Position numbers and translations under genes: made by a program. The notes under the pieces are model-generated. The model saw only the letters and a program-made list of their open reading frames with translations. It was not told where the DNA came from and ran no database searches. Shown piece by piece: positions 45,975 through 53,900 of a DNA stretch of 64,000 nucleotides (the stretch's first letter is position 1; each line of letters begins with the position of its first letter). Origin of the DNA: UBA7434 sp042090785 (GTDB lineage: Bacteria > Pseudomonadota > Gammaproteobacteria > Pseudomonadales > UBA7434); NCBI GenBank assembly GCA_042090785.1, contig JBELIP010000001.1, positions 310,001 through 374,000 on the forward strand. The letters run 5' to 3'.

Positions 45975-46045
45975 CCAGCCATAGGCGGCATAGGCTTGTT
46001 AGCGCTGGGTCTGTCGATGCTGAGCTTAGGTTGAGGAAGAAGTAA
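45975..46045 (+). pseudogene. Relic of the 3' end of a CTERM-sorted protein gene (copy 2, frameshifted)
   Basis: From 45975 one frame reads PAIGGIGLLALGLSMLSLG and then meets TGA; the next frame continues RLRKK and TAA at the repeat shared with 42539-42558. Compared with copy 1 (TTAGG-CGCGG-TTAGG), copy 2 has a single TTAGG. That is exactly what a 10-base slipped-strand deletion between the two TTAGG repeats would give, and it explains the frameshift. The intact tail would have been a hydrophobic segment followed by GAVRLRKK. There is no upstream body of the gene. Confidence 0.6.
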
Positions 46046-46054
46046 ATAACAATT

Positions 46055-46534
46055 ATGAATTATAAAACAAGCTATAGGCAGTCATTTGACTGTTCTGAAG
46101 AAAAGTTATTTTCAGTAATTACTGAGCCAGGCAACCTCCAAAACTTCCACCCTTTCTGTCAAGAGAATATTCCTATTGAATGGCCTGGTGATAATGCAGT
46201 TGATAAGCTGACATATTTAAATGGTAAAGTCTTCACTCGTAAAATCACTCGATGGCACGACTGTGGATATGACCTAACCATTACTCATGGGAATATTAAG
46301 ACAAATGTTGAATGGAACATTATCTTTCATAAAAATAAGCCATTATTAGAAATAAAACTTACGCCCTTGTTCTTACCGAATAATAGTGTGTATCGTTTTT
46401 TTAGCTTCTACTTTTATGTTAAACCCCAGCTCACTAAATACCTTAAGGCTTTATTCAATGGCTTAGGTTTTTATATCTCTACGGGGCAGAAAGTCTCGCC
46501 GAATCAATTTGGCCGTCACGCTTGGTTTTCTTAA
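46055..46534 (+). CDS. SRPBCC (START/Bet v 1-like) family protein
   Basis: A 159-residue protein with the SRPBCC lipid/ligand-binding fold: SYRQSFDCSEEKLFSVITEPGNLQNFHPFC at the start (helix-grip opening), alternating strands, and the C-terminal long helix around FSFYFYVKPQLTKYLKALFNGLGFYI. The ligand is unknown. It begins nine bases after the CTERM relic and ends next to a repeat cluster and tRNA-Phe, so it belongs to the accessory part of the window. Confidence 0.75.
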   Translation: MNYKTSYRQSFDCSEEKLFSVITEPGNLQNFHPFCQENIPIEWPGDNAVDKLTYLNGKVFTRKITRWHDCGYDLTITHGNIKTNVEWNIIFHKNKPLLEIKLTPLFLPNNSVYRFFSFYFYVKPQLTKYLKALFNGLGFYISTGQKVSPNQFGRHAWFS

Positions 46535-46536
46535 AG

Positions 46537-46721
46537 CTTTCTCAAACCCTCCCTCATTACCCATGACAGGTTCCATCCTCATTTACTCAAAGAAATCTCA
46601 AACCTCTATAAGACAACCACCCATCGTTAAACTCCCCCATAGACCTCTTCATCTATCTCAAACCATCCAGTAGACAATAGCGTAGACACTTTGTGCCTCT
46701 TGACGGGGAGTTTGAGAAAGG
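46537..46721. repeat. Repeat cluster bounded by inverted repeats, beside tRNA-Phe
   Basis: A 185-base stretch begins with CTTTCTCAAAC (46537-46547) and ends with its exact complement (46710-46720). Inside, CTCAAACC recurs at 46541, 46597 and 46657 (spacing 56 and 60), twice as ATCTCAAACC. GTAGACA also recurs near 46672 and 46683. No gene is present. It lies between the SRPBCC stop and the 3' end of the tRNA gene, the side where integrative elements insert, so it could be a decayed element or attachment site. Confidence 0.6.
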
Positions 46722-46772
46722 TAAAGTATTGATATTGCTTGTGTGTAGGTTAGCTTAAGGAATCTTAAGTGT

Positions 46773-46849
46773 ATGGTGCCCAGACGCGGGATCGAACCAC
46801 GGACACGGGGATTTTCAATCCCCTGCTCTACCAACTGAGCTATCTGGGC
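46773..46849 (-). tRNA. tRNA-Phe (GAA)
   Basis: Complete cloverleaf on the minus strand: acceptor GCCCAGA/TCTGGGC, D arm GCTC/GAGC, anticodon stem GGGGA/TCCCC with loop TTGAAAA (anticodon GAA), T arm CGTGG/CCGCG with loop TTCGATC, discriminator A, and an encoded CCA end. The variable loop reads GTGTCC, six bases, one longer than in E. coli tRNA-Phe; total 77 rather than 76 bases. Confidence 0.95.
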
Positions 46850-46959
46850 GTATCTTGAGCTTGACGCTGGCTCTAAAGTGAACCGAGGGCGGCAAAAAAA
46901 GAGGGCGTATTAAACCCGCAGACTTCAGCATAGTCAAGGAGTCATTAATAGCAATTTTA

Positions 46960-46984
46960 ATTAAGCACCAATCTGGTGCTTAAT
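46960..46984 (-). terminator. Hairpin after yggX, probable terminator
   Basis: Perfect 11-base stem ATTAAGCACCA with its complement over a 3-base loop, 22 bases beyond the yggX stop. The minus strand after it is AT-rich (TAAAATTG) but lacks a clean T run. Confidence 0.55.
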
Positions 46985-47005
46985 GCTAAGTTCTTATTAA
47001 ATCTG

Positions 47006-47284
47006 CTATTTATCTTGTTCGGGAGGAACATAACCCTCGGCTTGTTCAAAGGCTTCGCCCGATAGAAACTTTTCCATTTCGGTTTGCAGAAACTTCCGCG
47101 CTTCCATATCACGCATATTTAAATGCTTTTCATTAATCAACATAGTCTGGTGCTTTTGCCATTCTTCCCATGCTTGGCGCGATACATGATTAAAAATTTC
47201 TTCGCCTTTAGGGCCAGGATACGGCGGGGTATCTAACCCCGTCATTTCTTGTTGGTACTTGCGGCATAAAACGGTACGGGTCAT
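47006..47284 (-). CDS. yggX: Fe(2+)-trafficking / oxidative damage protection protein YggX
   Basis: A 92-residue protein that protects Fe-S clusters from oxidation. The family start MTRTVLCRKYQQEMTGLDTPPYPG includes the conserved Cys7; AWEEWQKHQTMLINEKHLNM follows. It lies 65 bases after mutY on the same strand, the standard mutY-yggX pair, where MutY itself carries a 4Fe-4S cluster. Confidence 0.97.
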   Translation of the reverse strand: MTRTVLCRKYQQEMTGLDTPPYPGPKGEEIFNHVSRQAWEEWQKHQTMLINEKHLNMRDMEARKFLQTEMEKFLSGEAFEQAEGYVPPEQDK

Positions 47285-47349
47285 TTTAAATCCTTGGGCA
47301 TATTCGGTAGCTAAGTATTTATATCAGTGAGCCTAACTATGCGTTCTCG

Positions 47350-48438
47350 TCATTCCCCTAAGGTCTTTAACTTGGCGAGTAGCTTGCTTACTGGCGCTGC
47401 TAGTCCTACCTCGGCGGGTTGGTTAAGGTTGTACCACAGCCATTGGTTTTGCTCCATTATGGCCTGATGGCTATTTGAGCGATATTGTATGGGAGTAATA
47501 TCCAGATGAAAATGGCTAAAGGTATGACGTATTTCTGGCCATGTGTTTTCTTTGTTTAGTGTTAACCATTGCTGCAAAGATTCTAGCGATAGCTCACCTT
47601 CTGGCAGGCTCCACAGGCTTGCCCAAATACCTGTGGGGGGGCGCTTTTGTAGTAATACATGACCGTCTTTATTCACCACAATATGCATCTCGGTGGTTTT
47701 TACAGGAATCACCTTTTTTGGCTTTTTGCCTGGATAAAGGACTATTTGGTCGTCAGCAAATGCAACACAGGATTTTTGCAGCGGACACTGCAAACAGTTG
47801 GGTTTGCTGCGGGTACACAGCGTGGCACCTAAATCCATCATAGCTTGTGTGTAATCGGCAACGCGGTTTTTGGGAGTGTGGGCTTCTGCAACGTCCCAGA
47901 GCTCATCCGCCACGGCTAATTTGCCCGGCCAGCCTGGCACAGCAAAGTGGCGAGCTAATACACGTTTTACATTACCGTCGAGAATGGAACAGTGTTCGCC
48001 AAAGGCGATGGCGGCAATTGCTCCCGCGGTAGAGCGACCAATACCGGGTAATTCAATTAATTGTTCAATGGCTTGCGGAAAGTCACCGTTATGCACTGCG
48101 CAAACCTGTTGTGCGGTTTTATGCAGGTTACGCGCTCGTGAGTAATACCCCAGGCCGCTCCAGTAATGCAGTACATCATCTTGGCTGGCGTTAGCAAGCG
48201 ACTTAAGCGTTGGAAAGCGCTGCATAAATTGTTCAAAGTAGGGAATAACCGTTTTAACTTGGGTTTGCTGCAGCATAATTTCCGATACCCAAACGCGATA
48301 GGCGTTGATATTTTGCTGCCAAGGTAAATCTTTACGACCATGCTGATCGAACCATTTAAGCACGCGCGAAGCAAAAGCAGGGCTGCGACTGACTTTTTTT
48401 GGCTTGGCTGATGTATTAGCTGGTCTGGTTTTACTCAC
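47350..48438 (-). CDS. mutY: A/G-specific adenine DNA glycosylase
   Basis: Removes adenine mispaired with 8-oxoguanine. The 362 residues contain EIMLQQTQVKTV, the helix-hairpin-helix LPGIGRSTAGAIAAIAFG and catalytic Asp region ILDGNVKRVLAR, then the 4Fe-4S cysteines in C-x6-C-x2-C-x5-C spacing (CTRSKPNC, CLQC, CPLQKSC). The C-terminal MutT-like domain (about 235-350) recognises 8-oxoG. The first ~20 residues are a Lys/Ser-rich extension. Confidence 0.96.
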   Translation of the reverse strand: MSKTRPANTSAKPKKVSRSPAFASRVLKWFDQHGRKDLPWQQNINAYRVWVSEIMLQQTQVKTVIPYFEQFMQRFPTLKSLANASQDDVLHYWSGLGYYSRARNLHKTAQQVCAVHNGDFPQAIEQLIELPGIGRSTAGAIAAIAFGEHCSILDGNVKRVLARHFAVPGWPGKLAVADELWDVAEAHTPKNRVADYTQAMMDLGATLCTRSKPNCLQCPLQKSCVAFADDQIVLYPGKKPKKVIPVKTTEMHIVVNKDGHVLLQKRPPTGIWASLWSLPEGELSLESLQQWLTLNKENTWPEIRHTFSHFHLDITPIQYRSNSHQAIMEQNQWLWYNLNQPAEVGLAAPVSKLLAKLKTLGE

Positions 48439-48604
48439 GTGTTGTATCGATACCGTTTTGATAAAAATGACAAGCGCGCATTATTATGTAAATAAACCTT
48501 CAAGTCCGCCTTTAATTTAAGCGATATTCGAGCAGCGATAATCGATGCGGTGCTGTATAATCGCCAGCCTTTCGCAGACTGTAATTATTTAAGAGGACAA
48601 TATT

Positions 48605-49354
48605 ATGTATCAACTGGTGCTACTCCGCCATGGAGAAAGTATCTGGAATCAAGAAAACCGTTTTACCGGCTGGTATGACATTGATCTTGCAGACGAGGGT
48701 GTTGAACAAGCAAAACTCGCGGGCCAGCTATTAAAAGAACAAGGTATTGATTTTGATATTGCTTATTGTTCCGTCCTTACGCGGGCTATTCGCACTTTAT
48801 CGCTAGCGTTAGAGTCAATGGGCCATGAAGATTTACCCGTGGAAAATAGCTGGCGTTTAAATGAGCGACATTACGGCGCGCTTACCGGTTTAAATAAAGC
48901 CGAGACAGCTAAAATTCATGGCGAAGATCAAGTAAAAATTTGGCGTCGAAGCTTTGATATTCCACCGCCACCGGTTGAACTTGATAGTGAGCATTTTCCG
49001 GGTAACGATGACCGCTATGCGGATATTGACCCAGCGATATTACCGCGCGGTGAAAGCTTAGCATTGACCATTGATCGCGTTCTGCCGTATTGGCACGATG
49101 TGATTAGCCCAACCATATTATCGGGTAAACGTGTATTAATTGCCGCTCACGGTAATAGCTTGCGCTCTTTGGTTAAGTACCTCGATGGCATAAGCGATGA
49201 GGATATTATTGGCGTAAATATCCCAACAGGCGTGCCGCTGGTTTATCAGCTTGATGCCGACCTGAAGCCCATTAGCAGCGAATACTTAGGCGACCCAGAG
49301 GCAATTAAAGCGATGATGGCTTCGGTAGCTAATCAGGGCAAAGCGAAAAGCTAA
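48605..49354 (+). CDS. gpmA: 2,3-bisphosphoglycerate-dependent phosphoglycerate mutase
   Basis: Glycolytic mutase of 249 residues. The phospho-histidine is in LLRHGESIWNQENRFTGW near residue 9; the YGALTGLNKAETA and PPPPVELD insert and AHGNSLRSLVKYLDG identify the cofactor-dependent enzyme. It has its own transcription unit, with GAGGACA as Shine-Dalgarno. The cofactor-independent GpmM that normally stands beside envC in E. coli is absent from that position here. Confidence 0.97.
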   Translation: MYQLVLLRHGESIWNQENRFTGWYDIDLADEGVEQAKLAGQLLKEQGIDFDIAYCSVLTRAIRTLSLALESMGHEDLPVENSWRLNERHYGALTGLNKAETAKIHGEDQVKIWRRSFDIPPPPVELDSEHFPGNDDRYADIDPAILPRGESLALTIDRVLPYWHDVISPTILSGKRVLIAAHGNSLRSLVKYLDGISDEDIIGVNIPTGVPLVYQLDADLKPISSEYLGDPEAIKAMMASVANQGKAKS

Positions 49355-49529
49355 CCAGCCAGAATGATATAAGTAAGCGCTTACTACGTCTTTAGAGCTT
49401 GTTTGTTAAGTGTGTGTAGGCAAAATTGCCCTCTATTGACGCTACGTCATGCGGGGGCTTTTAACTATAATGAAGATAAACCTACACCTTAATCGGTGTA
49501 CCCTTTACTTAAAACGATTTGAGAGTGAC

Positions 49530-50144
49530 ATGAGCCAGTCGACCAACCCAACTGCGGCACGAACCGCCTCCGTTTCGCGAGATACTTTAGAGACGCAAAT
49601 TAGCGTATCGCTAAATCTTGACGGTACTGGCGAATCAAAATTTGATACAGGCGTGCCTTTTCTTGAGCACATGCTCGACCAAATTGCGCGTCATGGCCTT
49701 ATTGATTTAGATATTAAAGCCAGCGGCGATTTACATATTGATGCTCACCACACGGTAGAAGATATTGGTATTACACTTGGCCAAGCATTTACTCAAGCGG
49801 TTGGTGATAAGAAAGGTTTACGTCGTTATGGCCATGCCTATGTACCATTAGACGAAGCGTTATCTCGCGTGGTTCTCGATTTATCGGGCCGACCTGGTTT
49901 AGAGTTTCATGTGCCATTTACACGTTCTTCGGTTGGGGGTTTTGACGTTGATTTATTCCATGAATTCTTCCAAGGTTTTATTAACCATGCCAATGTAACG
50001 CTGCATGTCGATTGCCTGCGCGGTGAGAATAGTCACCATCAGGTTGAGACCGTGTTCAAAGCCTTTGGTCGCGCCTTACGTATGGCGTTAGAGTTTGATC
50101 CGCGTATGGCGGGTGTCATGCCTTCGACCAAGGGTAGTTTATAA
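49530..50144 (+). CDS. hisB: Imidazoleglycerol-phosphate dehydratase
   Basis: Sixth step of histidine synthesis. The metal-binding motifs are FLEHMLDQIARHG, DLHIDAHHTVEDIGI, and HHQVETVFKAFGRALR. This is the monofunctional form (204 residues) without the phosphatase domain of enterobacteria. The ATG at 49530 (MSQSTNPTA) is taken as start because it gives the family length; a frame from 49449 would run through the hairpin TACACC/GGTGTA (49483-49500) in the leader. Confidence 0.95.
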   Translation: MSQSTNPTAARTASVSRDTLETQISVSLNLDGTGESKFDTGVPFLEHMLDQIARHGLIDLDIKASGDLHIDAHHTVEDIGITLGQAFTQAVGDKKGLRRYGHAYVPLDEALSRVVLDLSGRPGLEFHVPFTRSSVGGFDVDLFHEFFQGFINHANVTLHVDCLRGENSHHQVETVFKAFGRALRMALEFDPRMAGVMPSTKGSL

Positions 50145-50205
50145 GCGCCGAATTAGGCGCTTAACGCAATTCAGGTTTTTATTGACTTCAGGATAAGATT
50201 CAACA

Positions 50206-50874
50206 GTGACAAAATCTGTCGATGTAGCCGTCATTGATTATGGAATGGGCAACCTCCATTCTGTATCTAAAGCTCTGCAACATATTTCGCCTAGCAGTAA
50301 TGTTTGGGTAGGTGATGATCCCGATATTATTAAAAATGCCGATCGTGTGGTTTACCCAGGCGTGGGCGCTATTGGTGATTGTATGGGAGAGGTGCGCGCG
50401 CGCGGTCTTGATGAAGTAATTCTTGAAGTTGCTAAGACAAAACCCTTGCTGGGTATTTGTGTTGGCATGCAAGGCATGATGACTCATTCGGCAGAGAGTG
50501 GCGGCGTTAATGGCCTAGGTTTGTTTCCCGATAATGTCGAATTTTTTGCTGACGCTTTTGCACAAACTCAAGAGCTAGCTGCGGCAACTGCTCAGCTAAA
50601 AGTCCCGCATATGGGTTGGAATCGTGTAGCGAAAGTGCAAGACCATCCGCTGTGGAATAATATTGAAGACGGCGCACGGTTTTATTTTGTGCATAGTTAT
50701 TTTGTTGCTGCCGATGATTGTGCGTCGGCAGTAGGCGTAACGGAATACGGCTTATCTATTACCGCTATGTTAGCGCACGATAATATTTTTGCGGTACAGT
50801 TTCACCCAGAAAAAAGCCATAAAGACGGTTTGCAATTATTAAGTAATTTTATGCAGTGGGATGGCGCTAGTTAG
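50206..50874 (+). CDS. hisH: Imidazole glycerol phosphate synthase, glutaminase subunit HisH
   Basis: Supplies ammonia to HisF. The class I glutaminase catalytic Cys is in GICVGMQGM (about residue 87), and the His/Glu pair in VQFHPEKSH near the C terminus. The N-terminal VIDYGMGNLHSV is typical. The start is GTG after an AGGATAA Shine-Dalgarno. It stands between hisB and hisA in the usual order. Confidence 0.96.
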   Translation: MTKSVDVAVIDYGMGNLHSVSKALQHISPSSNVWVGDDPDIIKNADRVVYPGVGAIGDCMGEVRARGLDEVILEVAKTKPLLGICVGMQGMMTHSAESGGVNGLGLFPDNVEFFADAFAQTQELAAATAQLKVPHMGWNRVAKVQDHPLWNNIEDGARFYFVHSYFVAADDCASAVGVTEYGLSITAMLAHDNIFAVQFHPEKSHKDGLQLLSNFMQWDGAS

Positions 50875-50950
50875 AAAGCAGTAGTTAAACGCCAAAACTA
50901 AAAAATCCATCTTATTTATTCTTATTAAAATTTATTACGGTTTATAAAAC

Positions 50951-51688
50951 ATGTTAGTGATTCCAGCAATTGATTTAAAAGATGGTGAGTGTGTGCGCCT
51001 GCGTCAAGGTGTTATGGACGACTCCACCGTTTTTTCTGATGATCCAGTTGCCATGGCAGGTAAGTGGGTTGCTGCTGGCGCGCGTCGTTTGCATTTGGTC
51101 GATCTTAACGGTGCTTTCGATGGTAAACCGATAAATGGTGAAGTGGTTACCGCGATTGCTAAAACCTACCCTGATTTACCTATTCAAATTGGTGGCGGTA
51201 TTCGATCGTTAAACACGATAGAAGCGTATATTGATGCTGGCGTTAACTATTTAATTATTGGTACCAAGGCAGTTAAAGAACCTGAGTTTGTTAGCGAAGC
51301 GTGTCGCGAATTCCCAGATCATATAATTGTTGGCCTAGATGCTAAAGACGGTTTAGTGGCAACCGATGGCTGGGCAGAAGTGTCGACATTACAAGCCACT
51401 GAATTAGCCAAACGCTTTGAGCAAGACGGTGTTTCAAGTATTGTCTATACCGACATTGCACGTGATGGCATGATGCAAGGTGTCAATGTAGAAGCCACTT
51501 TAGCAATGGCGTTAGCTTCATCTACGCCGGTGATAGCTTCGGGCGGTATTACTAATATTGATGATATTAAAGCACTGCGCGCAGTGTCGAGCCAGGGTAT
51601 TTGCGGTGCCATTACAGGCCGCGCAATTTATGAAGGCACGTTAGATGTTGCCGAAGCGCAAGCTTATAGCGATAGCTATAAAGCTTAA
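50951..51688 (+). CDS. hisA: ProFAR isomerase HisA
   Basis: TIM-barrel isomerase of histidine synthesis, 245 residues. IPAIDLKDGECVRLRQG carries the catalytic Asp8; IQIGGGIRS, LIIGTKAV, VGLDAKDG, YTDIARDGMMQGVN (second catalytic Asp) and VIASGGI are complete. It is 76 bases after hisH. Confidence 0.97.
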   Translation: MLVIPAIDLKDGECVRLRQGVMDDSTVFSDDPVAMAGKWVAAGARRLHLVDLNGAFDGKPINGEVVTAIAKTYPDLPIQIGGGIRSLNTIEAYIDAGVNYLIIGTKAVKEPEFVSEACREFPDHIIVGLDAKDGLVATDGWAEVSTLQATELAKRFEQDGVSSIVYTDIARDGMMQGVNVEATLAMALASSTPVIASGGITNIDDIKALRAVSSQGICGAITGRAIYEGTLDVAEAQAYSDSYKA

Positions 51689-51727
51689 TTTTATTATTAA
51701 CACAGTAATTTCGTTAGAGCGTTATTT

Positions 51728-52507
51728 ATGAGCTTAGCTAAACGTATTATTCCTTGTCTTGATGTCGATAACGGCCGCGTTGTAAAAGGCGTGCAGTTTG
51801 TTGATATTCGTGATGCGGGTGATCCGGTAGAAATTGCTCGACGTTACAATGAGCAAGGCGCCGATGAAATTACGTTTTTAGACATTACCGCTAGTCACGA
51901 AGGTCGCGATACAACGGTTAAAACAGTTGAGAAAATGGCGAGCGAAGTTTTTATTCCGCTGACAGTGGGTGGTGGTATTCGTGAGTGCCAAGACATTCGC
52001 CGTATGTTAAATGCGGGGGCGGACAAAGTTGGCATTAACACGGCTGCTATTCACAACCCTGATTTTGTTCAAGAGGCAGCTGCGCGTTTTGGTTCACAAT
52101 GTATTGTTGTGGCTATTGACGCCAAGCAAGTACAAGCGGCTACCAATGACCAGTCGGGGCGTTGGGAAATTTTTACCCATGGCGGTCGTAATCCCACCGG
52201 TATTGATGCCGTTGAATGGGCAATAAAAATGACAGCCTTTGGTGCTGGCGAAATTCTATTAACCAGTATGGATCAAGACGGCGTTAAAAAAGGTTTTGAT
52301 GTAGGTTTAACCCGTGCGGTTAGCGAGGCAGTATCTGTACCAGTTATTGCATCGGGCGGCGTGGGTAATTTACAGCACTTAGTTGAAGGTATTACCGACG
52401 GGCATGCCGATGCTGTTTTAGCCGCTAGTATTTTTCACTTTGGTGAGTATACGGTTGGTGATGCAAAACAATACATGGCAGAGCGCGGTATTGAAGTTAG
52501 AGTTTAA
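51728..52507 (+). CDS. hisF: Imidazole glycerol phosphate synthase, cyclase subunit HisF
   Basis: TIM-barrel partner of HisH, 259 residues, forming imidazole glycerol phosphate and AICAR. IIPCLDVDNGRVVKGVQF (catalytic Asp11), LTVGGGIREC, VVAIDAKQ, LLTSMDQDGVKKGFD (catalytic Asp130) and IASGGVG are present. Last gene of hisBHAF; the operon ends convergently with a DUF6316 gene and no clear terminator is visible. Confidence 0.97.
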   Translation: MSLAKRIIPCLDVDNGRVVKGVQFVDIRDAGDPVEIARRYNEQGADEITFLDITASHEGRDTTVKTVEKMASEVFIPLTVGGGIRECQDIRRMLNAGADKVGINTAAIHNPDFVQEAAARFGSQCIVVAIDAKQVQAATNDQSGRWEIFTHGGRNPTGIDAVEWAIKMTAFGAGEILLTSMDQDGVKKGFDVGLTRAVSEAVSVPVIASGGVGNLQHLVEGITDGHADAVLAASIFHFGEYTVGDAKQYMAERGIEVRV

Positions 52508-52526
52508 GCGCGCTCTTTTAAACTCG

Positions 52527-52751
52527 CTAATCTTCCATCGCTTTAACCAATTGTTTTTTAGTTTTTGGCGCGGCTAATACTAAAAATTCTAAAAAGTCAG
52601 TTAAGCCATTTAATGCTTCTTCATGCGTTTCAAAAGGGCCTATTGCTGCACCTTCACGAGTTGCAAAAAACCAAACACTTTCTAATAAATAAAATCGGTC
52701 GCTACGGCTTGGTATTGCAGCTGTTTCGCCCTGCCGGTGATGTTGCCTCAT
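52527..52751 (-). CDS. DUF6316 family small protein (copy 1)
   Basis: A 74-residue protein: RSDRFYLLESVWFFATREGAAIGPF followed by THEEALNGLTDFLEFL. The pattern W-(F/W)-x-T-R-E-x...GPF then a short helix is the DUF6316 domain found mostly in Pseudomonadales-type bacteria. The function is unknown. A second, diverged copy lies at 62829-63071. A perfect 10-base hairpin (52772-52798) stands just upstream. Confidence 0.8.
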   Translation of the reverse strand: MRQHHRQGETAAIPSRSDRFYLLESVWFFATREGAAIGPFETHEEALNGLTDFLEFLVLAAPKTKKQLVKAMED

Positions 52752-52771
52752 ACCCTTTTTCCACCTAATAC

Positions 52772-52798
52772 TCTTTGCATTTAGATTGAATGCAAAGA
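52772..52798. repeat. Perfect 10-base hairpin between yibQ-like and DUF6316 genes
   Basis: TCTTTGCATT at 52772-52781 is exactly complementary to 52789-52798 with a 7-base loop. No T run follows on the minus strand. It could end the deacetylase message or form a leader structure of the DUF6316 message. Confidence 0.5.
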
Positions 52799-52843
52799 AT
52801 CTTATAGCGATTGGATATTGGACACAAGACCCATTAAATTATT

Positions 52844-53809
52844 TTACTTTTCAGCTATAGCTTGAGAGTTAATGGCTTGGAGATTTTTGTGGGTAGAGAC
52901 AGGTTGTAGCGTGATGTTACTGACTAACAATGGAAATGGTGAGTTTTGGTTTTTTTGTTGCTGCTTTTGCGCAATGGCTTGGCTGGCATTCACTAATACT
53001 ATACCTGCACTGCTGAGTTTGGGTAATTCTTTTTCTAGGTAGTCCAAGGTAGTCGCGTAGGGGTGAGCAATCACTACGGCAGACCCTTGACGGTTGGCAA
53101 GTGCCAGTGCTTTTTTATAAGCTTTATCAATGGCTAAGGGCGAAGGGTCATGGTCAAGAAACACATCTCGAACTAAATAGGGGATTTGCTGCTGGTCAGC
53201 CGCATGCATGGCCGCACTATTATCAGTTGTTTTACTGTCAATAAAATAAAACTGCGTTTTACTTAATTCTGACATTAGCCAATGCATGCGATCGGGCTGA
53301 GAGGTTAGCTGGCTGCCCATATGATTGCTTAACCCTTTTGCTTGCGGCAAGGCTTGTATAGCCGCATGCAAGGTGCTAATAAAATCTTTTTGATCGTGAT
53401 CCATTTTAAGCCCGCCGGGCCCAATGTGATGGTGACCCACGGCTTCCATAGGCATATGAATAATAACTTCTTTATTAGCATTAATATTATTGGAATGGTT
53501 AGCGTTATTAACATAATTAGCCAATTCACGGGCTTGCGGCGCATGCGGCAAAATTGCATAAGTGATAGCACCGGGTAAGTTAACCGCGCGGCGGCCGCTA
53601 GCTAAATTATTGCCGAGATCATCAATGATAATGGTAAGCGAAGGCCGTTGACTTGATAAAATGGAAACATTTTTCTGTTTTATGTTCAGGCTCTCTTGCA
53701 CTGTATTAGGTTGCGCTGGTCCCGAAAGGGCGGTTTCTTGTAGGGCAAAGAAATTGGCACTAAACGCAGTAAAAACAATAAGAATAATGCTAGCGATTTG
53801 TTTCAGCAT
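52844..53809 (-). CDS. Divergent polysaccharide deacetylase family protein (YibQ-like)
   Basis: A 321-residue exported protein: signal peptide (about residues 1-22), then LTIIIDDLGNN (start of the deacetylase-like fold), ITYAILPHAPQ, VIIHMPMEA, GLSNHMGSQLTS, and VVIAHPYATTLDYLEKELP. Members stand beside envC/ctpA and are thought to act in the cell envelope, but no activity is proven. In order with ctpA and envC upstream, as E. coli envC-yibQ. Confidence 0.9.
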   Translation of the reverse strand: MLKQIASIILIVFTAFSANFFALQETALSGPAQPNTVQESLNIKQKNVSILSSQRPSLTIIIDDLGNNLASGRRAVNLPGAITYAILPHAPQARELANYVNNANHSNNINANKEVIIHMPMEAVGHHHIGPGGLKMDHDQKDFISTLHAAIQALPQAKGLSNHMGSQLTSQPDRMHWLMSELSKTQFYFIDSKTTDNSAAMHAADQQQIPYLVRDVFLDHDPSPLAIDKAYKKALALANRQGSAVVIAHPYATTLDYLEKELPKLSSAGIVLVNASQAIAQKQQQKNQNSPFPLLVSNITLQPVSTHKNLQAINSQAIAEK

Positions 53810-53900
53810 AAAAACCTTGTAGGTCTATCTTAGGACGCATTTTTTTGGAAAGCGCCTTATCAATGAATGTCTTGAATACAAAATTGCGTGTTTTTAATCT

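Noticed and set aside
49436..49471. TTGACG and TATAAT boxes before hisB
   Set aside because: The spacing is 24 bases, too long for a sigma-70 promoter; only the -10 looks good.
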